Shown one piece after another: positions 37,547-45,797 of a stretch of DNA of 64,000 nt. The notes beneath the pieces were generated by a model. It did no database searches. It was not told where the DNA came from and worked only from the letters and a program-made list of their open reading frames with translations. The stretch is from positions 62,001 to 126,000 of the forward strand of contig NZ_CP114909.1 in NCBI RefSeq assembly GCF_027497355.1, read 5' to 3'. This DNA comes from Micromonospora sp. WMMA1947 (lineage in GTDB: Bacteria > Actinomycetota > Actinomycetes > Mycobacteriales > Micromonosporaceae). Made by a program: the position numbers and the translations under genes. Within the stretch, counting starts at the first letter, position 1. The number at the start of each line of letters is the position of its first letter.

Positions 37547-38631
37547 GCGACACGGCTGTCTCACCGCCCTCCTACCAGTGCGGGGGTTGCGGCGCCCGGG
37601 TGGAGTTCGCGCCCGGCACGACCGCGCTGAGCTGCCCGTACTGCGGGCACCGGCAGGAGATCGCCGGTGCCGGCCGGGAGGTGCGCGAGCACGCGTACGC
37701 GGATCTGGCGTCGCTGCCCCGCAAGCCGGTGGCGAGCGTCGGGGCGCACACGTTCGTCTGCCCGGGCTGCGGCGCCCGGACGGAGAGCGACGCGCTGGCG
37801 CAGCGCTGCCAGTTCTGCGCGACTCCCCTGGTCTCCGACGCCGGGGCGGGTGAGCTGATCGCGCCGGAGGCCGTGCTGCCGTTCGCGGTGGACCGCAACG
37901 GTGTGCGGACGGCCCTGGGCCAGTGGTGCCGCAGCCGCTGGTTCGCGCCCGGGAGCCTGAAGAAGATCAGCGAGGCGGAGACGCTGAAGGGCACGTACCT
38001 GCCGCACTGGACGTTCGACGCGCGGACCGTGTCGGACTACCAGGGCCAGCGGGGCGAGCACTACTACGTCACCGAGACGTACACGGTGACCGTCGACGGC
38101 AAGCAGCAGACGCGGACCCGGCAGGTGCGGCACACCCGGTGGCATCCGGCCGCCGGCACCGTACGCCGGGACTTCGACGACGTGCTGGTGCCCGCCACCA
38201 CCCACCTGCCCACCGAGCAGTTGGACAAGCTGGCGCCGTGGCCGCTGGCCGAGGCGGCCGCGTACCACGGCGACTACCTGGCCGGATACCAGGCGCTGCG
38301 GTACGACACCGAGCCCGAGGCGGGACTGACCGAGGCGAAGGCGCGGATGGCGCCGGTCATCGAGAAGGACTGCCGGTCCGACATCGGCGGTGACGAGCAG
38401 CGGGTGTCCGCAGTGGACACCACGTACTCCGACGTGTCGTACAAGCTGGTCCTGCTGCCGGTGTGGATCGCCGCGTACCTGCACGCCGGCCGCTCGTACC
38501 AGGTTCTGGTGAACGCGCGCACCGGTGAGGTCATCGGCGAGCGGCCGTACAGCGCCGCGAAGATCGCGGCGGCGGTGTTCGCCGCGCTGGTGCTCGTCGC
38601 CGTGGTGGTGGCGTTCATGATGAGCCGTTAG
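37543..38631 (+). CDS. Zinc-ribbon membrane-anchored protein paired with the SPFH protein
   Basis: The 362-residue protein has two N-terminal zinc ribbons with four CxxC pairs (CGGCG at residues 12-16, CPYCG, CPGCG, CQFC; within residues 12-90). A large beta-rich middle part follows (LPHWTFDARTVSDYQGQRG, TRQVRHTRWHPAAGTV), then a single C-terminal membrane helix (IAAAVFAALVLVAVVVAFMM). This corresponds to bacterial TFIIB-zinc-finger-like or primosomal zinc-ribbon-annotated proteins of unknown function. The start overlaps the SPFH stop as ATGA. SPFH plus zinc-ribbon pairs are widespread, but their job is not established; membrane stress or vesicle handling is a guess. Confidence 0.75.
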   Translation: MSDTAVSPPSYQCGGCGARVEFAPGTTALSCPYCGHRQEIAGAGREVREHAYADLASLPRKPVASVGAHTFVCPGCGARTESDALAQRCQFCATPLVSDAGAGELIAPEAVLPFAVDRNGVRTALGQWCRSRWFAPGSLKKISEAETLKGTYLPHWTFDARTVSDYQGQRGEHYYVTETYTVTVDGKQQTRTRQVRHTRWHPAAGTVRRDFDDVLVPATTHLPTEQLDKLAPWPLAEAAAYHGDYLAGYQALRYDTEPEAGLTEAKARMAPVIEKDCRSDIGGDEQRVSAVDTTYSDVSYKLVLLPVWIAAYLHAGRSYQVLVNARTGEVIGERPYSAAKIAAAVFAALVLVAVVVAFMMSR

Positions 38632-38652
38632 CGTCGCCGCGCCGTCGAACGC

Positions 38653-38687
38653 CACGGGCCACCGGTATCCGTCACCGGTGGCCCGTG
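38653..38687. terminator. Hairpin terminator after the SPFH/zinc-ribbon operon
   Basis: A 14-bp perfect stem (38653-38666 with 38674-38687) with a 7-nt loop begins 22 nt after the stop codon. It separates the operon from the DUF4386 gene. Confidence 0.75.
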
Positions 38688-38789
38688 CGCGTCGCGCCAG
38701 GAGACTGACCGAGCGGCCGATTCGCCGCCGCGCCGATCCGCCGCAGAGTGAGGGAACGACCACCGGCCGAGCGGCGAAGGGCAGCCCCG

Positions 38790-39488
38790 ATGGACTCACT
38801 GCGCAAGACGTCGCTGGTCGCGGGCGGGTTCTACCTGCTCACCTTCGTCTCGATCCCGACCCTCACGCTGTACGCCCCGGTACGCGAGGCGGACTACATC
38901 CTCGGCACCACGCCGGACACCCCGGTCGTCGTCGGCGGCGTCCTGGAGGTGATCGTCGCCCTCGCCTGCATCGGCACCGCGGTCGCGCTGTACCCGGTGC
39001 TCAGGCGGCAGGGCGAGGCGCGGGCGCTGGGCTTCGTCGCCGCCCGCGTGCTGGAGGCCGCCGGCATCTTCATCGGCGTCGCGAGCATCCTGACCCTGGT
39101 CGCCCTGCGGCGTGCCGGCGCCGAACCGGACGCGCTGGTCACCGGCCGGACGCTCGTCGCCTTCTACGACTCGGTGTTCCTGCTCAGCCAGGCGCTCCTC
39201 CCGGCCGTGAACGCCCTGCTGCTGGGCACCCTGCTCTACCAGTCCCGCCTCGTACCGCGCGTGCTGCCGCTGCTCGGGCTCGTCGGCGCGCCACTGCTCG
39301 TCGCCTCCGACCTCGGCACCCTGTTCGGCGCCTGGGACCGGCTGTCTCCGGTGGCGGCGGTCGCCGCGCTGCCCATCGCGGTGTGGGAGTTCTCGCTCGG
39401 CGTCTACCTGGTCGTCAAGGGCTTCCGGCCCTCCCCCGTGACGGCCGGCGCGGTCGAGCCCCGCCCGGTCCAGGACGCCACCGTCTGA
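38790..39488 (+). CDS. DUF4386-type integral membrane protein
   Basis: The 232-residue protein has about six membrane segments: LVAGGFYLLTFVSIPTLTLY, the VVGGVLEVIVALACIGTAVALYPV stretch, FVAARVLEAAGIFIGVASILTLVAL, QALLPAVNALLLGTLLY and two more. The arrangement matches DUF4386. Function unknown. ATG 38790 is preferred because GAAGG lies upstream and the membrane region starts soon after it. It is convergent with the SDR gene, ending only 7 nt from it. Confidence 0.8.
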   Translation: MDSLRKTSLVAGGFYLLTFVSIPTLTLYAPVREADYILGTTPDTPVVVGGVLEVIVALACIGTAVALYPVLRRQGEARALGFVAARVLEAAGIFIGVASILTLVALRRAGAEPDALVTGRTLVAFYDSVFLLSQALLPAVNALLLGTLLYQSRLVPRVLPLLGLVGAPLLVASDLGTLFGAWDRLSPVAAVAALPIAVWEFSLGVYLVVKGFRPSPVTAGAVEPRPVQDATV

Positions 39489-39494
39489 GCCGGG

Positions 39495-40274
39495 TCAGGC
39501 CCGCGCGCCGCCGTCGACCCGCAGCACCGTGCCGGTGACGAAGGAGGCGCGGTCGCTGAGCAGCCACGCGGCGGCCTGGGCGATCTCGTCCGGTTCGGCG
39601 GCCCGGCGCAACGGGCTGGCGGCGGCGAGCCGGTCGATGATGCCGGGCGACTCCGCGTCCCAGGAGCGCATCATCTCGGTGAGCGTGCTGCCCGGGGCGA
39701 TCGCGTTGACGCGGATGCCCTCCGGCCCGTAGGTGATCGCCGCGGACTCGGTGAGGCTGTTCACCGCCCGCTTCATCGCCCCGTACGCGGGCAGCGCGGG
39801 GTTGCCCATCAGGCTGCCGACGCTGGAGTTGTTCACGATCGCGCCGGTGCCGGCGGTGGCCCGGATCGCGGCGACCTCGGCGACCATGGCGAGCCACGGC
39901 CCCTTGAGGTTGACGGTGTAGATGTGGTCGAAGTCCTCTTCGCGTACCCGGTCCATCGGTCCGGGCGGCACGATCGTCGCGCCGTTGTTGAAGGCGACGT
40001 CGAGGCGGCCGTACACCTCGACCGTGCGGTCCACGGCGGCGCGCACGCTCGCCGCGTCGGCCAGGTCGCAGAGCACGTACTCGGCGGTGCCGCCCGCGGC
40101 CCGGACCTGCTCGGTGACCGCCTTCAACTGCTCCTCGGTCCGGGCGGCGAGCAGCACCCGGGCGCCCTCGGCGGCGAACAGCCGGGCCGCCGCGGCGCCG
40201 ATGCCGCGCCCGGCGCCGGTGATGAAGGCGACCTTGCCTGCGAGCAGGCCCTCAGTGTTCCGTGTGGTGTCCAT
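39495..40274 (-). CDS. Short-chain dehydrogenase/reductase
   Basis: The 259-residue classical SDR has a cofactor motif TGAGRGIG (residues 17-24), then NNGAT (NNAG equivalent) and the catalytic Ser in IVNNSSVGSL, with Tyr and Lys in AYGAMK. The C-terminal RVDGGARA is typical. Substrate unknown. ATG 40274 is chosen because the SDR fold begins within 14 residues; upstream residues overlap the divergent promoter. It is divergent from the HTH regulator at 40361, its likely controller. Confidence 0.88.
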   Translation of the reverse strand: MDTTRNTEGLLAGKVAFITGAGRGIGAAAARLFAAEGARVLLAARTEEQLKAVTEQVRAAGGTAEYVLCDLADAASVRAAVDRTVEVYGRLDVAFNNGATIVPPGPMDRVREEDFDHIYTVNLKGPWLAMVAEVAAIRATAGTGAIVNNSSVGSLMGNPALPAYGAMKRAVNSLTESAAITYGPEGIRVNAIAPGSTLTEMMRSWDAESPGIIDRLAAASPLRRAAEPDEIAQAAAWLLSDRASFVTGTVLRVDGGARA

Positions 40275-40360
40275 GCGGCAAGCCTGCGTGCGGTCGCCGA
40301 GCCCATCCAGGCACCGGCGGTACCTGGTTACGCTTCGCGGCACGCGGGCACACTGGGGTC

Positions 40361-41200
40361 GTGGACCGACGTGAGCTGGCAGTGTTCCTGCGCAGCAGGC
40401 GGGAGCGGATCGCCCCGGCCGACGTGGGCCTGCCCGCCGGGCAGCGCCGCCGCACGCCGGGGCTGCGCCGCGAGGAGGCGGCGCGGCTGGCGTTCATCTC
40501 GACCGAGTACTACACCCGGCTGGAACAGGGGCGGGGTCCGCGTCCGTCGCGGGAGGTGCTGGCCGGGCTGGCCCGCGCGCTGCGGCTGTCCGACGCAGAA
40601 CGCGACCACCTCCACCACCTGGCCGGGGAGTCGCCCGCGCCGCCGCCCGGGCCACCCCGGGAGGTACGCCAGAGCGTGCTGGACCTGCTGCACCGGCTGC
40701 CGCAGGCGGCGGCGTTCGTGACCTCGGCGACGTTCGAGGTGATCGCCTGGAACGACCTCGCGGCGGCCCTCATGGAGGACTTCTCCGCGGTGCCCCGGCG
40801 GGACCGCAACCTGGTCCGCCGGGCCTTCCTCGGCCCGCACCTGATGTACGGCGTGTCGGACGCGAGCGAGTTCGCCCGCCACTCGGTCGGGCGGCTGCGC
40901 GCCGCCGCGGCCCGCTATCCGGACGACCCGGAGATGGCCGCGCTGATCGCGGACCTGCTCGCCGGCAGCGAGGAGTTCGCCCGCCTGTGGGCCTCCCACG
41001 ACGTCGGCGGCGCGCGGACGCTGAGCAAGACGTTCCGGCACCCGCTGGTCGGGCCGGTGACCGTCAACTGCGACGTCCTCGACATCACCGACCGCGACCA
41101 GCAGGTGGTCATCTACACCGCCACGCCCGGCTCCCCCTCGGAGGAGGCGCTGCGGCTGCTCTCCGTGATCGGCACCCAGCGGATGACCGTCGAGCACTGA
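40361..41200 (+). CDS. XRE-family regulator with MmyB-like ligand-binding domain
   Basis: The 279-residue protein has an HTH (about 3-75: ELAVFLRSRRERIAPADVGL, TPGLRREEAARLAFISTEYYTRLEQGRGPRPSREVL). The C-terminal MmyB-like PAS-type domain (about 95-275) has AFVTSATFEVIAWNDLAAAL and FRHPLVGPVTVNCDVLDI. Such proteins sense fatty-acid-like ligands and control an adjacent oxidoreductase. GTG 40361 is used; the HTH begins immediately and CACACT (40349-40354) lies 6 nt upstream, so it may be leaderless. It is divergent from the SDR gene with an 86-nt gap. Confidence 0.87.
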   Translation: MDRRELAVFLRSRRERIAPADVGLPAGQRRRTPGLRREEAARLAFISTEYYTRLEQGRGPRPSREVLAGLARALRLSDAERDHLHHLAGESPAPPPGPPREVRQSVLDLLHRLPQAAAFVTSATFEVIAWNDLAAALMEDFSAVPRRDRNLVRRAFLGPHLMYGVSDASEFARHSVGRLRAAAARYPDDPEMAALIADLLAGSEEFARLWASHDVGGARTLSKTFRHPLVGPVTVNCDVLDITDRDQQVVIYTATPGSPSEEALRLLSVIGTQRMTVEH

Positions 41201-41214
41201 CCCGCCCGGCTCGG

Positions 41215-41263
41215 TGGAACGTCACGGGTGTCGACTGGACGCCGAGACACCCATGACGTCCCA
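41215..41263. repeat. Long imperfect inverted repeat, part of a two-hairpin intergenic element
   Basis: Arms 41215-41232 and 41246-41263 are 18 nt with 2 mismatches, around a 13-nt loop, starting 14 nt after the HTH gene stop. It can act as its terminator. Together with 41332-41381 it fills almost the whole intergenic space, which suggests a REP-like element. Confidence 0.55.
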
Positions 41264-41331
41264 CTCGCCGAGGCAACGGGCCGAGCTTGGCGAGAGTGCG
41301 GGATGCGCATTCCAAATCGCGGGAAGCGGGA

Positions 41332-41381
41332 AGATCTTGGTACGAAAGCGCCCCCACAGGGGCCGTTCCGTACCAAGATCT
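41332..41381. repeat. Palindromic element with 13-bp perfect arms
   Basis: AGATCTTGGTACG (41332-41344) is exactly inverted at 41369-41381. Inside are short AA/TT pairs and a CCCC/GGGG stem around an ACA loop, giving a cruciform-capable 50-nt unit. It lies between convergent genes, 23 nt from the end of the Cip1-like gene, so it may double as that gene's terminator. Confidence 0.6.
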
Positions 41382-41404
41382 GGCCGCGGGTGGCGGGCGG
41401 TGGG

Positions 41405-42667
41405 TCAGCAGCCGATGCGGGTGGAGCCCATCGCCACGTCGTCGTACCAGAGGGTGTCGGCGCCGCCGCCGTAGCTCTCCCAGCCCAGCTTCAGGTCGGT
41501 GAGCTGCGGTCGCCAGGTGCGGTTGTACCACTGGCCGTCGATGTCGTGCGTCGGTACGCCGTCGGCGGTCAGCCCGGTCACGGCGACGCCGTCCAGCCAG
41601 GTACGCAGCTGACCGGCGGAACCGTCCACCATGAACTCCAGGCAGGCCCAGCGGTTGGTGGGCAGCGGCACGCTCTGCGCCACCCCGGCCGGGCTCTGCT
41701 CGGGCAGCGTGGCGTCGTCGGACGCGCGGTTCCACTGCAGCGCGCCGTTCTGGCCGCCGAGCCGCAGATCCCGGTTCCCGTCGGCGGCGTCAGCCATCGT
41801 GATCATCGTGGTGTGGTCGGTGGGCTGAGCGGTGGTGTGCCGCACCCAGATCCGGGCGTACCTGATGCTGCCGAGGCCGCTGAGATTCTTCGTGGTGCGG
41901 ACGAAGACGTGGTTGCAGTACCCGGCGGCGCCGTTGATCCGTACCGCGCGGCTGCCGCTGTGCGTGGTGGTCGTGTCGATGGTGGCCGTGCCGGCACCGG
42001 AGCAGTCCGGGCTCACCACGCTCCAGTCACCCGACGGCGTCGGACCGGTCTGGTTCTCGAAGCCGTCGCAGAGCACCGCCCCCGCGCACCCGCTCGGCGG
42101 CGGGGTGGTCGGCGGCGGCGTCGTGGGAGGCGGCGTCGTGGGCGGCGGGGTGGTCGGAGGGGCCGTCGTGGGCGGCGCGGTCGTGGGCGGCGGCGCCGTC
42201 GTCGGCACCGTCGTGGTGGGCGGCGGCGTGGTGGGCGGCGGCGTGGTCGGGCCGGCGCCGTTGCACGGTACGCCGTTCAGGCTGAACCCGGTCGGCGCGC
42301 CGCCGGCGGTGCCGTACGTGCCCTGCACGCCGAACTCGGTCGAGCCGCCGGCCGGAATGGTGCCGTTGTACGACACGTTGCGGGCGGTCACCGTCGACCC
42401 GGACTGGCTGACCGTGGCGTTCCAGCCGTTCGTGACGCGCTCGTCACCGGCGTACGTCCAGGTGACGGTCCAGCCGGAGACGGCTGTGTCGCCCGGTGAC
42501 ACCTTGATGTTCGCGGTGAACCCGCCGGGCCACTGGTTGGGGGTGTAGTCGACCCGGCAGCCCTGTGCGGCTGCGGCCGGGCCGGTGAGCAGGGCCGTAC
42601 CGGCCGCGGTGACGGCGGCCAGCGCGGCGACGGCCGCCACGAGCGGGCGGGCGCGGAGAATCGTCAT
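41405..42667 (-). CDS. Secreted CBM2 protein with Cip1-like C-terminal domain
   Basis: The 420-residue exported protein has a signal peptide at residues 1-34 (ending AAA). An N-terminal CBM2 (about 36-135: CRVDYTPNQWPGGFTANIKV) and a long Pro-Thr linker (about 138-190) precede a C-terminal jelly-roll domain (about 193-420). The latter contains VLCDGFENQTG, YCNHVFVRTTKN, YARIWVRHTT and DTLWYDDVAMG. It resembles Cip1, the cellulose-binding protein of fungi with bacterial homologues, whose fold is like polysaccharide lyases. Enzymatic activity remains uncertain for the family. ATG 42667 has GAAGGAC upstream. Monocistronic, from a promoter at 42857-42885. Confidence 0.75.
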   Translation of the reverse strand: MTILRARPLVAAVAALAAVTAAGTALLTGPAAAAQGCRVDYTPNQWPGGFTANIKVSPGDTAVSGWTVTWTYAGDERVTNGWNATVSQSGSTVTARNVSYNGTIPAGGSTEFGVQGTYGTAGGAPTGFSLNGVPCNGAGPTTPPPTTPPPTTTVPTTAPPPTTAPPTTAPPTTPPPTTPPPTTPPPTTPPPSGCAGAVLCDGFENQTGPTPSGDWSVVSPDCSGAGTATIDTTTTHSGSRAVRINGAAGYCNHVFVRTTKNLSGLGSIRYARIWVRHTTAQPTDHTTMITMADAADGNRDLRLGGQNGALQWNRASDDATLPEQSPAGVAQSVPLPTNRWACLEFMVDGSAGQLRTWLDGVAVTGLTADGVPTHDIDGQWYNRTWRPQLTDLKLGWESYGGGADTLWYDDVAMGSTRIGC

Positions 42668-42813
42668 GGGAAGTCCTTCGGCGTCGGACAGGGCGCAGCG
42701 GCGCGCGTCCTCGTCGGACGCGGCGGTGCGCGAGGGTGCGGCGCGGCGGTGCGCCACGGTGAGTGGTCGCTGCGTACGACCGATGTGCCCGGCTCGAAGG
42801 TGGCCCGGTCAGC

Positions 42814-42844
42814 CGCCGAGGTCCGGTTCTCGCGGACCTCGGCG
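42814..42844 (-). other. Hairpin at the 5' end of the CBM2-Cip1 leader
   Basis: An 11-bp perfect stem (42814-42824 with 42834-42844) with a 9-nt loop lies a few nucleotides into the predicted transcript and 147 nt before the start codon. It may stabilise the long leader or act in attenuation. Confidence 0.4.
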
Positions 42845-42856
42845 ACGCCCGAGCTC

Positions 42857-42885
42857 AATCTATTTACCGCCGCCTATCCAATCAA
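42857..42885 (-). promoter_or_regulatory. Promoter of the CBM2-Cip1-like gene
   Basis: On the minus strand TTGATT (42885-42880) and TAGATT (42862-42857) are separated by 17 nt, a strong sigma-70-type match. The predicted leader is about 180 nt. The -35 end overlaps the last codons of the upstream DUF6745 gene. Confidence 0.6.
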
Positions 42886-43773
42886 GGTCTGCGCCCGTAC
42901 GGATGCCCCGTCAGCCGGCTCGGCACCCGCGCCGCCCAACCGTGGTTGCCAGCCGTCGCGATAGCGCAACCCGCCGGGTCGCAGCCGGATCCGGTCGTGG
43001 GGCGCACCGGGGACCGGTTCGGTCCGGATCGTCTCCGGCCGGTCCACGACGACGCAGACCTCCTCCCCCGGCCACCACCAGCCGCAGGAGCGGGCCAGGT
43101 CGGCCCAGGTGTCGAGGTGTCCGGACTCGTCCGGCCCGTACCGGGCGAGACCGAGCCGGCGCAGCACGTCGTAGTAGGCGATCCAGGACGCGTCCTGCTG
43201 CCCGTACCAGCACACCGGCACCGGGCCGTCGCTCGCGAGCGCCGCACGCACCGGCAGGTAGAACCCGTGCGCGAGACTCCGGTGAAGTGCCCGGCGGACG
43301 CCCTGGTGCAGCACGACCGCGAGCGGTACGCCGCTGTCGAGAGCCCGGAGCGGCGCCAGCTCGGGCCAGGGCTCCTTGGCCTTACCGGTACGCGCGGGGG
43401 ACAGCTCGGGATCGGTGTGCGCGACGCCCGCGCTGAGCACGCCCCGGAGCTGGGAGACGACCATGGCGATGTCGCTCGCCGGCATCGGCGTCCGGGGCGG
43501 CCGTACCGCCCGGACGCGCTCGTGCAGCTGGTCGAGGGTGGGCCAGCCGCTGACCAGAGAAAGTGCCTTGGCCGGCGAGTCGACCCATTCGAACCGGGGC
43601 CGGGGCCGCGACGCCCTCGCGTAGACGGCGGTCAGGCAGCGCTCGGCGGTCGGCCGGTCGGCCGTCTGTGTGGACAGGGCGTGGTCGAGCCATTCCTGGC
43701 GGATCCGGACTGCCTGCTGCCACAGATCGTGCGGGATCTTCGCGGCGTCGTCGCGCCGCGTGGGGGCGCTCAT
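42874..43773 (-). CDS. DUF6745-like protein
   Basis: The 299-residue cytoplasmic protein has an N-terminal helical pattern RIRQEWLDHALSTQTADRPTAERCLTAVY followed by FEWVDSPAKAL. The C-terminal region reads WIAYYDVLRRLGL, SCGWWWPGEEVCVVVDRPETI and LRYRDGWQPRLGG. These agree with DUF6745, a family common in actinomycetes with no known activity. ATG 43773 is preferred over an in-frame GTG at 43839; neither has a strong ribosome-binding site. Not obviously in an operon with its neighbours. Confidence 0.65.
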   Translation of the reverse strand: MSAPTRRDDAAKIPHDLWQQAVRIRQEWLDHALSTQTADRPTAERCLTAVYARASRPRPRFEWVDSPAKALSLVSGWPTLDQLHERVRAVRPPRTPMPASDIAMVVSQLRGVLSAGVAHTDPELSPARTGKAKEPWPELAPLRALDSGVPLAVVLHQGVRRALHRSLAHGFYLPVRAALASDGPVPVCWYGQQDASWIAYYDVLRRLGLARYGPDESGHLDTWADLARSCGWWWPGEEVCVVVDRPETIRTEPVPGAPHDRIRLRPGGLRYRDGWQPRLGGAGAEPADGASVRAQTLIG

Positions 43774-43917
43774 CGCGCCGGGGCGTCGCCGCCCTTCCGG
43801 TAGGAGATCATGCAACGACTCTGACCCACGTCGCGGCACCGCTCAAGCGAATTCCGGTTCTTCTCGGTCATCCGCTCGTGGCCCATAGTGGTGCGTCCCG
43901 GCCATATAGTGACCCTC

Positions 43918-44394
43918 GTGGACAGTGACCGTCTGACCCGCTCCCCTGTCGTCACCGCGCAGATGCTCATCCGCCGGCCCGCCGCCGAGGTCTTCGAAGC
44001 GTTCGCCGATCCGGCGGTGACCACGAGGTTCTGGTTCACCAGGAGCAGCGGCCGGCTGGAACCCGGCGCCACCGTCACCTGGGACTGGGAGATGTACGGC
44101 GTCTCCACCGTCGTGACAGTGAAGGACGTGGAGGAGAACCGCCGCATCCTGGTCGAGTGGGATCCCGAGTCCCCCACCCGGGTCGAGTGGCGATTCCTGC
44201 CCGGTGACGGCGACACCACGCTGGTCCGGGTCACCGAGAGCGGCTTCGCCGGCACCGCCGACCAGGCCGTCAGTAAGGCGATCGACTCGATGGGCGGGTT
44301 CACCATGGTGCTCTGCGCCTGCAAGGCGCTGCTGGAGCAGGGTGTGCTGCTGAACGCGGTCGGAGACGCCCACCCGTCCGGATTCGAGGACTGA
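43918..44394 (+). CDS. SRPBCC/AHSA1-like ligand-binding protein
   Basis: The 158-residue protein has the START-like fold: MLIRRPAAEVFEAFADPAVTTRFWFT, LEPGATVTWDWEMYGVST and the long C-terminal helix MGGFTMVLCACKALLEQG. It matches the AHSA1/polyketide-cyclase-like group. Ligand unknown. The GTG at 43918 follows TATAGT (43905-43910) by exactly 7 nt with no Shine-Dalgarno sequence, indicating a leaderless mRNA and fixing the start ten codons inside the longest ORF. Confidence 0.83.
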   Translation: MDSDRLTRSPVVTAQMLIRRPAAEVFEAFADPAVTTRFWFTRSSGRLEPGATVTWDWEMYGVSTVVTVKDVEENRRILVEWDPESPTRVEWRFLPGDGDTTLVRVTESGFAGTADQAVSKAIDSMGGFTMVLCACKALLEQGVLLNAVGDAHPSGFED

Positions 44395-44422
44395 CCCGCC
44401 CGCCACCGGCTCGGCGGTCCGG

Positions 44423-45598
44423 TCAGGCGCCGGCGACCGGCACCGGCGCGAACAGGGGTGGCGCCGGATCGGCTGCCCGGATCGCGGTCACGAGCTGGGC
44501 CAACTGCGGGTAGTCGTCGCGGGCCGCGCGGAGCAGGTGGTCCGCGTCGGCGTGGTTGCCGAGGTACGACTCGGCGGCCGCGCGCAGGAGAAGCGCGACG
44601 GCGCAGAGGTCGCGCGGTTCGGCATCTGGGCGAACGTCGAGAAGCAGCTGTCGCGCGTCCCCGGGTCGCTGGTCGAGCAGGTGAGCCAGGCCCGTCACGA
44701 TCCGGGCGGACAACGCGCCTGGCTGCGGCCGGACGGCGATCCGGGCGAGTTCCGAGATCTCCCGCACGTCCCGGCGTGCCACGGGCGCGCCGGCCACCAC
44801 CGCGGCGTACAGGTACCACAACCCGAACTGGACGCTCAGCACCTGGCCGATCGCGGCGGCGGGATCGGTGCGGCCCGCGCGAGCCAGCGCCGCGAGCCGC
44901 TCGGCCTCGGTGACCAGTTCTGCCGACCGGGTGGGCGCCGCCATCAGTCTCTGCTGGTAGGCGGCGAGGGCCAGGAGCGGGTCGTCGCCGGAGCGGGCCT
45001 GAATCCCGAGCCGGTGGACGTCACCACCCACTCGGGCAACCGCCCGCACCGCCCTGACCACCTCCTCCTGGTAGTAACCCGCCCGCAGCCCGTCACGGGC
45101 GGCTGCCGGAGCCCGGAGCCAGCGGAGCAGGTTCTGACCGTCACTGCAGGTCGAACGCCCCGGAAGGAGGTTGGTCAGGCCGAGCAGCGCCCCGACGAAC
45201 GCGGCGCCGAGCAACGTCAACCGCGTCAACGCCGTACCGGTGGACGTCGACACGACGACGAGTGCCGTCGCGGCGCACAGGTTGGCCAGCGGGCCCCCGG
45301 CGTAGAACAGCACCATCCGCAGCGGCAACGCCATCGTCGACGGTGAAGGCCGGACCGACACCTCGTTGCGCCAGCCGTTGAAGGGCGCGACACGGACCGC
45401 GACGACCGGCAGGCGCAGCAGCTTCGCCGCGACGAGGTGGCCGCCCTCGTGCAGCACGAGGTGCAGCCACAGCGACACGCAGGTGACGCCGGCGGCGGCG
45501 ATCGCACCCGTCACGGACTCGGTGACGAGCAGCGCGAACGCCGTCGTCTCCACCGCCAGGAGGAGCGGCACGGCGAGCAGCCGACGACGGAGCTTCAC
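44423..45598 (-). CDS. M50-family-like membrane metalloprotease
   Basis: The 391-residue integral membrane protein begins with helix LLAVPLLLAVETTAFALLV. The zinc motif HEGGH (His50, Glu51, His54) lies in a second helix (LWLHLVLHEGGHLVAAKLL). Later GGPLANLCAA and LLPGRSTCSDGQNLLRWL match the NPxxG-like and xDG metal-ligand motifs of site-2-type proteases. The C-terminal half (about 190-391) is a soluble alpha-helical, TPR-like region. It may release a membrane-anchored regulator. GTG 45598 is used because TACCCT (minus strand, 45610-45605) lies 6 nt upstream, a leaderless arrangement, and the extension to 45766 has no coding character. Confidence 0.77.
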   Translation of the reverse strand: MKLRRRLLAVPLLLAVETTAFALLVTESVTGAIAAAGVTCVSLWLHLVLHEGGHLVAAKLLRLPVVAVRVAPFNGWRNEVSVRPSPSTMALPLRMVLFYAGGPLANLCAATALVVVSTSTGTALTRLTLLGAAFVGALLGLTNLLPGRSTCSDGQNLLRWLRAPAAARDGLRAGYYQEEVVRAVRAVARVGGDVHRLGIQARSGDDPLLALAAYQQRLMAAPTRSAELVTEAERLAALARAGRTDPAAAIGQVLSVQFGLWYLYAAVVAGAPVARRDVREISELARIAVRPQPGALSARIVTGLAHLLDQRPGDARQLLLDVRPDAEPRDLCAVALLLRAAAESYLGNHADADHLLRAARDDYPQLAQLVTAIRAADPAPPLFAPVPVAGA

Positions 45599-45725
45599 CA
45601 GGAGAGGGTACGGCCGGGATGCCGAGCAGCGTGCCCCTCGGCTGATCGGCCCACGGGCCGAACCCCTGAAATCGGATGCCGGGCCCCGGCCATGATCAGC
45701 ACAATGGAGGCGTCCACCGGGATCG

Positions 45726-45776
45726 GGAGGTGATCGGCATGCCAGAGAGGCGTTAGTCCCGCGCACGGTGCGCGGG
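45726..45776 (+). promoter_or_regulatory. Five-codon leader ORF with perfect Shine-Dalgarno, followed by hairpin
   Basis: GGAGGTGATC (45726-45735) is a full-length match to the 16S rRNA anti-Shine-Dalgarno. It precedes ATG 45739 and the mini-ORF MPERR ending at TAG 45754-45756. Directly after comes an 8-bp hairpin (45758-45765 with 45769-45776). The main gene starts 21 nt later. This is the layout of a translated leader controlling a downstream gene. Confidence 0.4.
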
Positions 45777-45797
45777 CGGCCGGAGGGCGGTCGTCAC

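Noticed and set aside
42080..42250. DNA tandem repeats in the Cip1-like gene (and at 26060-26170 and 30665-30770)
   Set aside because: These are imperfect codon repeats encoding Pro-Thr linkers of secreted enzymes, a normal feature and not a CRISPR or satellite array.
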